64,000 bases of DNA from Agapetus fuscipes (Eukaryota; Arthropoda; Insecta; Trichoptera; Glossosomatidae), in NCBI GenBank assembly GCA_951799405.1, contig OX637339.1, forward strand, positions 9,548,001-9,612,000, in the 5' to 3' direction. The position numbers and the translations under genes are program-made. Below the pieces are notes generated by a model. That model was not told the DNA's origin. It did no database searches and worked only from the letters and a program-made list of their open reading frames with translations. Below are positions 42,095 through 53,400 of this stretch, piece after piece (positions within the stretch are counted from its first letter, which is position 1; every line of letters starts with the position of its first letter).

Positions 42095-42440
42095 CGACAA
42101 AATGTCCATTGACAGAATGTCCACAGTCAAAATTTCAACGCGATAAAATTTCTCCCGACAAAATATCCACCAACAAAATTTCCACCAACATAACGTTAAA
42201 TGTTCACAAACATAATGCCCACATTTTGTCGGTGGACATTTTATCGGTAAAAATTTCGTCGGGGGATATTTTGTCGTGAGGACATCTTGTCGTTGAGCAT
42301 TACGTCGGTGGAAATTTTGTCGTAACGACATTTTGTCGTTGGACGTTTTGTCGTGAGGAAATTTTGTCGTTGGACAGTACGTCGCTGACCATTTTGTCGC
42401 GTGGACATTGTGTCGTCGGACATTCTGTCTATGGACATCT
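42095..42440. repeat. Inverted modular minisatellite (CATTTTGTCGGTGGA type)
   Basis: The left half has units like CGACAAAATGTCCAC. The right half, from about 42205, has the complement (GTGGACATTTTATCGG, GGACATTCTGTC). About ten units stand on each side, each 15-20 bp and individually varied. The 111- and 162-codon frames across it are translations of the repeat. Confidence 0.8.
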
Positions 42441-42772
42441 TTTTGTGAAACTTTTTTGTCCTCTCGACGTCGATGATCATTTGGAAGAATATCTCCTTGT
42501 CTCTCGCAGCTATAAATAGGCAACTGTTTAGTGCCGCATTTAATATTCAATATTATTACCATGTCTGTGAACTGAAGCAAGAGGAGAGATTTGCAACATC
42601 AAAGCGAAATTTGGGATTGAATTAAAATCAATCGGATTTGCGTGTAAGTCCGGGAGAGGTCGTTACTCTGTAAATCTCCTCGAGGGTCGGCTTATGTAGG
42701 CAGCTGAGTCTCCTTTAGGAGTTGGCGTCACAGTAACCACGTGGGACCCACAGTATAAAACTCGGTGACAGG

Positions 42773-43320
42773 TTAGAAACGGCACAGTGACAATACGACA
42801 CGTGACATAACGACACGTGACATTATGACACGTGCCAACACAACACAGAAAATACATCACTATGACAAAACAACACAAAGACAAAACGTCACATACCTAA
42901 AACAGAACATATCATTAACGGCACATCGAAAATCATTTATTTTGCTTCCACACGCCTTCCTACAGATATAACTCGGTAAGAAGTTGTTATTTATGTGCAG
43001 CTTAGTTTTTTAATAAGCTTTACCAAATAATAGATGCATGAGTTCCATTTTCTCATGTCTCACTTTTTTGTCATGCCGTTTGAGGTGTTTTCTGTTTTGT
43101 GGTGTTTTGTCATGTGATAGTTTTTCATGTACCGTTTTTGGTATTTCCTGTTTTAGATATGTGACGCTTGTCATTGTGATGTACTTTCTTATGGTGTTTT
43201 ATCATAGTGATATTTTGTCAGTGGTGTACTATCATTTTGATGTTCTGTTATATAATTTTTCTGTCAAATGTCGTTCTTTTATGTGTCGTTTTGTCACTAT
43301 GCCGTTCTTTCATGGAATCA
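42773..43320. repeat. Second inverted modular minisatellite (GACACGTGACAT type)
   Basis: Left units at 42780-42910 (CGACACGTGACATAACGAC, ATGACAAAACAACAC). Right units at 43045-43315 are in the opposite sense (TTTTGTCATGTGATAG, GTCGTTTTGTCACTATG). It resembles the neighbouring array in design but not in unit sequence. Confidence 0.65.
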
Positions 43321-43449
43321 TAAAACTCTGCGTTTACACTCACTTGCTTGCTCCGTGTGAGCGCAATCATAACCATAGAGTAGAGACTTCCTGTCAGTAA
43401 TTCCTCTACTTTTTCATCCTTCTGCAGTCGTTTAGTTCATCTTTGACAG

Positions 43450-43775
43450 GTCCATGGTCCAATAGATCGACTGTCTGGTTTTGAAAAAGCCAGAGGGCTA
43501 GGGTTCGATCTCCATCCCCTCAAGGATGTCAGAAATGATTTCCACTTTCGGTGCTTATTCCAATTTATAAATCAAAATACGGGGCAGGTCTTACTTTGCA
43601 TGGAAAGAGAATCAGCCCCTTGGGAGCAGGAAAAACCCACTAACAGTGAAGCGGTTGGTATAAGGCCAGCCTCCTCATCTATGAAAATAAATAGGTTCAA
43701 CTCACCACATGCAACTCCTTCGGGCAAGAGTTTTGCTATATGTGCAGTTTGTTTGCGTTGTAGATGCCCCAGGCT
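43450..43775 (+). mobile_element. SINE-B copy
   Basis: AATAGATCGACTGTCTGG (diverged head), GGGTTCGATCTCC (box B), TGATTTCCACTTTCGGTG and CCACATGCAACTCCTTCGGG. Confidence 0.7.
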
Positions 43776-43789
43776 CTATTCACCATAAA

Positions 43790-44800
43790 TAATAGAAATA
43801 AAAAACATTTTTTTTTTATAAAATGCAACATTTATTGAAAACTTTATATTTACAGAATATAACATTTATCTAGATACAATTCTACACACTTTCTCTTTAT
43901 ACATTTTGTCGTAAGAAATCAAAGGTGGCAATTTAGGATTTTTTTCGAAATTAAGAGAAATTTCTCCTCCAACACTGCTATACATTATGTCAATGAAATA
44001 TTGATAGGGTTATTCACAACACGTTTGATCCATCGCTGATAAATGGATCATCGTTTTTTAAGGAAAATTCACGTAAGTTGGCGGTTAAGCCTTGGATTTG
44101 CTGTGTTTGAATAACACCGTGAAAATTAATATTCCCATTTACGGAAAAAATACTAGATTGCCGTATTTGATTCTATTCAACTCAATTATTGTTTTCTTGG
44201 GACCAGCTGATTTTTTGTGACCAGCAAAATATTTCTTTTACTTTTTCAAATATATCCTTTAACATAACATTTCGACTTATACATATTTATATTTTGATAT
44301 TTCAGGATTCATTAAAGAGGTAATTTTACTGAAAAAAAAACCAGTTTTTTCTTTAACATGTCAGTAAAGTTTGTTAAAAACCTGCCAGATACTTCAATCT
44401 CATTTTTTTAATCTGTCATTTTCCGACTAGTGGTACTCTAGATCTGGGGGTACGAAAATCCGTTTTTTTATAAAACTTCTCTCAAAGGACTGTAATTAAT
44501 TTTATGTATTTTAAGTTAGGTATTATATAATTTTTAGGTAAATTATTTATTTTATTAATACACGTTTTAAAATATTTTCCTATCATAACAAGACACTCAG
44601 CACATTTCTTTAAATAATATTTTTTACTAGGTATATATAACAAATATTAACCATATATTCTTTTTTAATTTAATAATAATTAGATATGCTTATCAAATAA
44701 TGTTGTTTCTCAAATTTTAAGTATGGTATTTTTTTAAATTCAAATTTACAAAAATAAGTAGGTAGGTACTTTAACAAACTATACAGTTTGTAGATTTGTA
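43790..44800. other. AT-rich stretch without a gene
   Basis: Very AT-rich, with only the MITE-G copy inside. No supported frame. Confidence 0.5.
44008..44121 (-). mobile_element. MITE-G copy
   Basis: GGTTATTCACAACACGTTTG to GAATAACACCGTG, the reverse complement of the copy at 36807-36932. Confidence 0.65.
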
Positions 44801-44809
44801 CAACAATAA

Positions 44810-45095
44810 AAAGATTCACTTTTGCTAAAGTCACCCCTGTTTCTTAACGAAGGGCGGCAAGAGTTGCAGGATTTATGTAGATTTTAAGTTTGGGTTTTTA
44901 GTTGGTAATATATTTTTTCTAAGTAGAGTGAGGAGAAAATGTATGAAAAAGTGTGATGGATACGAATGAACTGAAAGAGGTATGCACGGGTAGAATGAAA
45001 TGGAGACAACTTTGCAGAGGCTCTGGCCACCCCTAGTTGAATGGCCACAGAGTTACAGTAACAGAATGTAAGCGTCCTTGGGGTGGCTAGTGCCA
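44810..45095 (+). repeat. REP-A scrap and LINE coding tail
   Basis: REP-A segment (CTAAAGTCACCCCTGTTTC, GGCGGCAAGAGTTGCAGG) followed by the LINE tail with AAAATGTATGAAAAAGTG and GCAGAGGCTCTGGCCACCCC. Confidence 0.6.
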
Positions 45096-45549
45096 TTAAA
45101 GGCGACGCGCTGTTGAAATTGTCCAGTCATTATTATTAGGAGGCTGAATCAAAATAACCTAACCTTTAATAAATCCTATTGTTAATTTTCATCCAGCTGA
45201 TGCACGGTTTTCATTGTTAAAAACACCCAAATGCATTTTGTACGTAAAGGAGTAATATTTAAAAAAAATATACATTTATGTAAGGTATAAATAATAAGTT
45301 GCTAATAGGTATTTTTCATACATAAAATTAATACATATCTTTGATTCATGGATTTGATACATTTGTTTATTAATCTAATATTTAGAATTGTTTTAGAATG
45401 GACTCAGCACATTTAAAGTGGGGGCAAAATGTGTGATGTCATTGTGCAGGACAAACAGTCATAGCATTAATGGTTCATGTAATAGGAGTATTTTTAATGT
45501 CACTTCATTATGTATAATGGACTGACACTAAATTCCAAATTTAAAAAAA

Positions 45550-45665
45550 TGTCGATGGGTAAACGCCACAGGTCTACAGGAGTAAGGTCGACTAACAAAC
45601 ACTAAATTATTCATTTGCCTTTTCCCTAGCAGCCCAGCCGCGTGACGTCACATTTTTTGTCAAAG
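45550..45665 (-). mobile_element. MITE-E copy
   Basis: Reverse-oriented: GATGGGTAAACGCCACAGG, TTCCCTAGCAGCCCAGCCGC and GTGACGTCACA. Confidence 0.55.
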
Positions 45666-45669
45666 AAAT

Positions 45670-46440
45670 TTGTGATGAATCCGTTATTACAAAATCTTTT
45701 ATTTTTTAATAATTTGATATTTTTTACATTTTCCTACCCAATATTTCACTGTATTAACTATTAATTAAAATATATATTTTTGTTACACTAATGTTTTTTT
45801 TTTCTCAATCTGGATTTTCAGTTTGTTCCTGGATATGAAAAGAAATGAAGATGTTTTGTAGATTTTTGAAACTTTTTAATTCTAGAAAAGTGTGAAACAT
45901 TTAAAATATTATCAACATTCGATTTTTTCCATTTTAATAAGTATTTCTAATTTAATTTGAAATATTCACAAAATTATTTTGAAGAGGACATGATCAATGC
46001 GTTTTTAAAAATTACAATTTAATTTAATTCAATCTTGTTCCCACGTTTTTATTTTCATTTATTTTATTATTGTTAGATTTTTTATTTATTTATGATTTAT
46101 ATTGAAACAACAATAGATTTCCACTACATATTTTCAAACATTCATAAAGCTTTTAATCAATGGTATTACTTATTAAAACTAAGTGTTTTTTTTTTAAATT
46201 ATTTACATTTTATAATAATTCTCTAACTGTGTATTTCTCTTTACATACCTACTTTTTTACTCAGGAAAATTTGCAGAGGCTCTGCTCACCCCTAGCGGAA
46301 AGGCGATAAAGATATAGTCACAGTTTATGCATTTAAAAAAATAATACAAAAATAGGAAAACTGAAAATCAAGATGGGCACTCCTTCCTTCCCTAACATAA
46401 CTCTTTCAATATTTTTCAGGGTTTGGTGGTTTACACAGTG
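45670..46440. other. AT-rich stretch without a gene
   Basis: No coding signal. A LINE-tail scrap (TTTGCAGAGGCTCTGCTCAC) is at about 46268-46310. Confidence 0.5.
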
Positions 46441-46451
46441 AAAGTCCATTG

Positions 46452-46593
46452 TATAATTAATTAAATAAATACACTGTTTTAATTCACTTATTATTTTATT
46501 TTAAATATGTCAAACGTTTTGGCGAAAACGTTTGACATATTTAAAATAAAATAATTAGTGAATTAAAACAGTGTATTTATTTAATTAATTATA
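46452..46593. repeat. Near-perfect 142-bp palindrome
   Basis: The arms run from TATAATTAATTAAATAAATA at the left to the matching complement ending at 46593. They are symmetrical about 46522.5, with the 4-base centre GGCG between CAAACGTTTT and AAAACGTTTG. I see one clear arm mismatch (ACTTATT against ACTAATT). No gaps are needed. Confidence 0.9.
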
Positions 46594-46619
46594 ACTCTTT
46601 CAATTCATTAATTCTTATT

Positions 46620-47290
46620 GACCTTTGGTTTTCTGGAGTCTAGACCTGCTTGTATTCGGGTGAGGATTCTGAAATTGTACTTCTTGAGTCTAGTCCTGGT
46701 TGTATTGGGGTAAGTTTCCTTGAGTATAGTCCTGGTGCTATCCACGCATCCTTGCACTTTTACATTGTGTCTTACTAGTACAGTCTCTATTCTTGGTTGC
46801 AGTGTGTCTTTCAGGCAAAATTATCGGGGGGGGGCAAATAAGAAATCTGGGGGGGGGAGCAAATAAGAAATCTGGGGGGGGGGAGCAAATAAGAAATCTG
46901 GGGGGGCGGAGTAAATAAATGAAACAAAGTTATATGGAAATTTGGACATTCCGGAGGAGCAGTAGGGCTATTTTAGTACCTAGTACTAGTACCTGAAAGA
47001 AACACTGCTTGGTTGTACTGGGTTTAGTATCCTTGAGTTTAGTCCTAGTGGCAGATTCGTATCCTTGCTCGCCCTTAAACTACGTGTCCTTGAGTCATGT
47101 CTTGGTTGTATATTAGGGGTAAGTATCCTTGAGTATAGTCCTGGTTGTATCTGCGTATTCTTGTCCGCCCTCACACATTGTGTCCTTGAGTTTTGTCCTG
47201 GTTATATGTGGGTAAGTATCCTTGAGTGTAGTCCTGGTTTGTCTCTGTGTATCCTTGGCCGCCCTCACACCTCGTGTCCTTGAGTCCAGC
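46620..47290. repeat. CCTTGAG...TCCTGGTTGTAT minisatellite downstream of the Rho gene
   Basis: Imperfect units combine TATCCTTGAGTATAGTCC, TGGTTGTAT and a GGGTAAG segment, repeated about ten times in two blocks (46630-46740 and 47010-47285). The block ends within about 40 bp of the stop codon of the Rho-type GTPase, so it may be in its 3' UTR. Confidence 0.75.
46815..46915 (+). repeat. Tandem G-run repeat
   Basis: Four units of about 27-28 bp, each a run of 7-9 G followed by AGCAAATAAGAAATCT or a close variant. The spacing of four long G tracts could allow quadruplex-like structure. Confidence 0.85.
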
Positions 47291-47327
47291 GCAGGGCGGC
47301 TGCACTACAGCCCCCCTGCGGCAGGGA

Positions 47328-47408
47328 TCACATGACGCAGCAGCTCTTGGCGCGCCCCTTCAGCTCGGCCTTCAGGTCGCGCTTGCTCTTGCTGCGCCCC
47401 ACGGTCTT
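47328..47408 (-). CDS. Rho-type GTPase terminal exon (CAAX)
   Basis: Acceptor TTGTTTCCAG. 26 codons of basic tail (KTVGRSKSKRDLKAEL) ending SCCVM and TGA. CCVM is a prenylation signal with an adjacent Cys that could be palmitoylated. Confidence 0.9.
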   Translation of the reverse strand, partial: KTVGRSKSKRDLKAELKGRAKSCCVM

Positions 47409-50400
47409 CTGGAAACAACAAACAACAAATTAATAAAGATAATGGCTGACGTCTTTTTACCAAAAAAAAGGCAACCAAAAAGGGCAATCAAGCATTTTTA
47501 GAAAATATATAAAATTGACGAGGAAATGAATTCCTGTGTCTCCATATATTTATCTCATTATCGAACAAAATATCCTAGATTGCCGTCTTTGATTCTATAC
47601 GAATCGTAAAATAGAGTGGAATATTGGAACTGGTTTGCGGCAATGGCACATTGCACGATTCAGAACTGTCAGCTAGCCCGCTCTATTTACTCTATACACT
47701 CTATTTACTTAGCGAAGTATTCCTGTTTTTATCATGAGATACGTACATGACCAGTTTGACACTGGCTCTCCTGCTCGCACCGGAATACGTCGAATGAAAA
47801 AAAAAATCCTGCTCTATTCAAAACCAAAATTTATCGATCATTCCTCTCAGGGATTCAAAACAGTGGCAACACAAAACTATACGCCTAAAGCCCTGCTACA
47901 AAGGATCAGGACATCAACTGATACCTCCTCTTATAGACCCCAAAAATACACGAAAACTGAAGCGCTATTCTGCTAAATTCCTTACGACTTTATTTAGGCG
48001 ACAAGATAGCGATTCGTGTCCAAAAACAAGTTGTACTGTGATTTTTTTTATCTAAGGAGTTCTTTCACAAGCACTAGCAAGCTCCAACTTGGATTGATAT
48101 TCAATGTGTAAGGAATTTAGCAGAATAGCGCTTCTGCAGAGTTTCCGCACATGATTACTTGAAAAAACACGTAAAAAGGAAAATGTTACATAGTGTTGCT
48201 GTTGTTGGGCTTAGGTTAGTGTTGCTGTTACCTGTTTCTGCATGGCACTGTGGTTCTTGTTGAGCTTCCCCAGGGCGGCTAGCGCTGCCACCTCGAAGGC
48301 GTCCCGGACCCCCTTGCTGGCGGTGCGCGCCGAGGTCTCTACATAGGTGGTGGCGCCCAGCTGCCGACTCACGGACAGCGCCTGCGACATAGGCAATTCA
48401 TAACACAACTTAGATTATTGCATTCACATGTAGAGTAAAAATATTATTGGACCGGTCCGTAGTCCACTGGTATCACTTCGGATCGTAAATAGAAGGTTGT
48501 GGGTTCGAATCCCGGCGGAGCACAAAAAAATACCATTTTTATTTTCAATTTTGCTCTTCGCTGGGTTGAAAAATTAATAAACCTTTACCAAAGACCGGTC
48601 ACCAAAAGGTCCATCCAGCTTTACAGCGACGACCAAGTTCGTTAAAAGTCTGGTAGATAGCTCATTTGATATAATGCTTGCATTCCATGCAGAGAGCAAG
48701 AGTTCGATCCCCACCGAGGGTGCCAGAAATTATTTCCCGTTTCGGTGTCAATTTCAAAATAGGGCATCTCGTCGATGTACGTTATGTCGGTGTACGTTAT
48801 GTCGGTGGAAATTTGGTCAAGACATACCACGTGTTGTATTATTGCATTCAAATATAAGAGTTATAATAATAGTATAGAGTACGAACAGTATAATCACAGG
48901 TTTCCACGTAGGTGGCGGCGCCACGCTACCGACTTACGGACAGCGCCTGTGATATGGGCAATACATTGTCTTGTCTTGTATCCTGCCGACTTTTCAAAAG
49001 GTGTCTTGAGTGCTTTGCACGATGACTGGGGTTGAACTCTCCGGTCAGTTCACCCTCAGTCACTGTGCAGAGAGGGCGCCTCCTGAAGATGTTTTCTCTA
49101 CGGTTTCTCTAATATCCAAAAAGTGAAGTTAATTATAATTTGTAGATTTATTTGGAATTCTTACAGTTTCCAAAATGCTTATTTCAGTCACAAAACCAAA
49201 TTCTTTATTTTCAGGAGCGCGTATTTTTAAAAATGAAATAAGCCGATTGACTTTTCTCGGTAGTGACAGCATGCATACGTTAAACATTTCCCGCAATTTA
49301 ATCCTTTTAAAATAAGAACTACTCGGAATCTGGTGCTGTGAAAGGAATCCAAGAAGCGAAAGCAACGAGATTTTCTACGAAAGGCGCCTGTATACATTTC
49401 TTGCAGCAAGATTATTTCAAATAAAAAATAAAGAATTCATGATTTTCTTTATTTATTTTGTTCTCATTTTCTTCATACATTTTTTCCTGAAAACCTCCCT
49501 CAATACGTTTATTTTCGTATCCAATTTCGCCGTAAAAAACATTAATCTCTTAAGGTGAAAATAGAGGACGCAAAGATTGTATACCTACGCAAAACGTTAC
49601 TAAGCTCCACATGTAGTGCATGTTTTTAGCAAATGAATACACGATTTAAATAAGTCATCAAGTACCTACCAAAAAAATGTTTTTAAATGAAGTGTGCATT
49701 TTGGTTCTACACATTTACCAATACAAACCAAAGTCCCTACAACCTATATTATTTTGAGGTGTTAAAACTTCTTTAAGCATTTTGTAAATTTAAAAAATGC
49801 ACTAAATATTATGCACCGTAAACGAAAGTTTGTATTTAAATGTATGGTGGAGATGAGGGCGCAGTGTGAGCTGTATTAACATATTCAATTATAGAATTTT
49901 CAACTGAATTCTGATAATTATTGCTAACCTTCTTATATAGATCGGACTTATTAAAGAGTATTTATAAAATGTCCTTACCATCAATTGTATCTTGATTGGG
50001 TTTTTTAAATATATTTTTTGTTTATTTTTAATTTCTCTTTTCTTCTTTTTTACTCTTATTTTTATTTCTGTTATTAATTTGATTTATTTTTGACTTCATT
50101 GACTTTTTATTTTTTGTCAGCTACTTTAATTTTTTTATATTTTTTTTAGGTTACATTTTTTTTATGTTTACATTTTTCTTGTTTTTGTTATTGTGTCTGT
50201 ATCTGTTTTTTCTCCTTAATAAAATAAAATAAAATAAAATAAAATATTATTATGAACCATCGTTTTCCTCATTTTCTCAGTTTGACCCCAATGCTACTTT
50301 CTTTACACAATTGTTGGGGAACGAATCCTAGCCCGAATCCTAGGTATGGAACGCAAGCATTCTCCCAACTGAGCTATCTATTTATAATCTAAGTTGCAAA

Positions 50401-53400
50401 GATGTATTATAATTTAACATTGAATGCATGCCCACAAGTAGACGCGTGTACGTTTGCGCTTAAAAATACCGCATGTGTTTCAAATCTCAAATTAATATAC
50501 GCTCTGAAACTTTTGTCGACCTTCCCCAAAACAGGGGTGACGTTGACAAAATGAACCATTCTTAACAGTATGGGTGGTCAGCTTCATTAACCCTATAAGT
50601 GAAGGAATTATCTATGCCTGTTAATCCACTTGCCCCAAAAACTTAATTCTAGAGAGTCTAAAGCTCGCACACTGTGTTCGCCGGGCCTTCCAGTACCTCG
50701 GTGAGGGACTGAGAGCAGATTTGCAGGTTTTTGTCACCTCGCTGGGGTACAAGTTGGACTTTGATTGATGAGGTGGAGGCCCAGGGTGAGTGCATTAGAG
50801 AGACGAGTATTCACAGAGTGAAGGACCTGCAAAAACATGCACACGTCTCTGATGAATAGAGACCCGAGTGTCGCCTAAATTTGTACCTACATAATGTAAT
50901 ATGCCATGAAGGCTGGTGTTCTTGAAGCATTGGCAAAAATAGACACGTCCGAAGTCTAGTGGTTAACATTGAAGTCTCGTAAACGGAAGATAGCTAGTTT
51001 AATTTCCCAGGGTGTCAGAAATAATTTCTCATTTCGGTGTCTATTTCAAACTCAAAATAAATACCGGCAAGGTGTATTAAGCTTTCACAAGAAATGAGAA
51101 CCAGCCCCCCCGGAAGTAGGGAACCCCCACTTTAAGAAAGTCGTTGATGTGAGGCAGGCCCCCTTACCCGTAAATAAATAGGTGCCGAATTGCCACATGC
51201 GACCCCTTTGGGCATAACGCAGGCGAGAAGTTCCACTATATAAGTAGCTTAGTTGCGTACCTGTTCGCTGGAGACGGGCAGCATGCGCTGCTTGGCCAGG
51301 TAGCTGAGGGTGTCCTGGTCTGCCCGCAGGTCTGTGCGGCAGCCGCAGAGGATCACGGGCGTGGCGGGGCAGTGGGAGCGGATCTCCTTGTACCACTGGA
51401 AACAGCACCGTCAAGCAATTAGTATACAAGGTATAGGTATTCATGCAGGTGCCAAGTAATGAGGGCCATTGCAACAAGAGTGCTAGTTTCACAATAAACG
51501 GCTAGAGTGTTGCAATGGCTAATTATGTGCAGTGGCGTACAATACTTTTCCTATGACCATGAAATAAAAAATAGTTAATAAAATTAAAATAATAAAAAAG
51601 AGCAACACAGAAAATATTGAATTTTGAATTATTTCTTTTGAACTCCGCCAGGAATCGAACTCAGGTCCTTAGTTTTACAAGTAGCGTTAACCACTAGACT
51701 ACAGACAGGTAAGAAAATGTGTTTTTACTACAGGAAGCAAATACATCAGTAGGTATTCATTAAAAAAATGCAATAAATTTCACGCAAATTATTTGTCCTT
51801 TATAAAATTGCAAATACATACTACAAAGTATTTCCCTGATTGAGCTACGTATATTTTTTGTTCATAAACGCTCCCGTAGATTTAGTGTCGCTCCATTTCC
51901 TGGAGAAGCCGTCATTAACGTGACATCCATCATCCGATCACGCCAATAAAAAATAAATCTCTCTTTTCTCCCATTCTTTCCTTTCATTCTATCGTCTCTT
52001 ACTCTATCGTTTTTTCCTTTCGTACATTTTTATCATTCTTTCTTTACATCGTTTTTAATTTATAAATAAAATAAATAGTTATTCCTTATTTGAAACCCTC
52101 TTACGTTCTTTTGTTGTTTTCTAAATCCATTTTCATCGTTCTTTCGTTATTTCGTTTCTTATTTTTTCTTACTATCGTGTTTTTAAGAATATAGGTGTTT
52201 GCTTTATATCGCTTTTTCATTTTATAGTTCTTTCCAATTGTTACGAAATTAGGGTTCAATTGTCTTCAAATTAAAAATACACAGGTCTTCTTCAATAGTT
52301 ATTTATTTTACACAGTTACAAAATTTATTTTCACACTACTTTCTCGATTATTCCACTTGGTTTTGGTTCACTGATCAGATGACTTCGATGTGTTTGTAAG
52401 TCTCTATGATATTTGTAGTCTATATGACAAAGTGAGCGTAAAAGAAGAAAATGCATGAAAAAGGTGATGGATATGAATGAATTGAAAGAGGTATGTAAGG
52501 ATAGGAAAAAATGGAGGCAACTCTGCAGAGGCTCTGGCCACCCCTAGCGGAATGGCGACAGAGTTACAGTTACAGTTACAGTTACAGTTACAGTTCTTGT
52601 TCTTTTATTCTATCTTTTTTTCGTTGGATCGTTCTTACTTTCTTTCTTTGTTAAGTTTATATTTGTCTACATAGTAAGTAATAACTACTTCTTATTTTTT
52701 ACAGGTTTTTTTTCTAATATAAAATTATAAAATTATTAATAATTATACTTATAATAAATATTTTAATAATAATTAATTTAATTCAAATTATTTCATTATA
52801 CCTAAGTATAATAATTCATAATTTAATATGGTTATTAATTTGGATAAATCTTTCTTTTTATCGTTTTTTCGTAATGTAGTTTCTTTTTTTTATAGTGATT
52901 TCTTTGTATCAATATTTCTTTCTATTGTTTTTTTCCTTCTACCCATATTTTTTTTATAGTTTAGATTTAGATTTTTACAGTGCTGCCAATCTCTAGGCCT
53001 TTCTTTCTTTCTTTATACCTATCGTTCCGTTTGAGAACCAATAGGGTATTTGCAATAGTGAGGAATATGATAAAAAGTATATTATTTTGATAGATTTCGA
53101 AAAATCAAATAATAATATTTTGATTTGAAGCCGAAAATATTTTTTTTCGATTTTATATTTAAAAATGAAAATACAGAAATTTGGACAAGTTTTTAAACGG
53201 ATATGAGATATGCTTCTTCTATTTCCGGTGCTGTGACGTCATATGTTGACGTCACTTTCTTTTATTGACATTCCATACTCTGCTGACATGTGTTGTTGAC
53301 AACAGAAACAAATGAAAATAACAGAAACAAATGAAATGTTTTTAAAGAAACACACAAACTTCTTGAAAAAACAACAGCCTCAACGGTGTAAACATTAAAA

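Noticed and set aside
42092..42580. 162-codon minus-strand frame over the modular minisatellite
   Set aside because: The peptide is a periodic translation of the repeat unit (TKCP/RQNV-like), not a protein family.
42095..43320. CRISPR-like array
   Set aside because: Eukaryotic context, units vary individually, no constant repeat/spacer alternation, and sense inverts mid-array.
52239..52300. Second solo LTR start (TGTTACGAAATTAGG)
   Set aside because: Only the first ~15 bases fit; no matching end was found.
52562..52595. GTTACA hexamers as a functional regulatory array
   Set aside because: They directly follow a LINE coding tail, the expected place for a target-primed terminal repeat.
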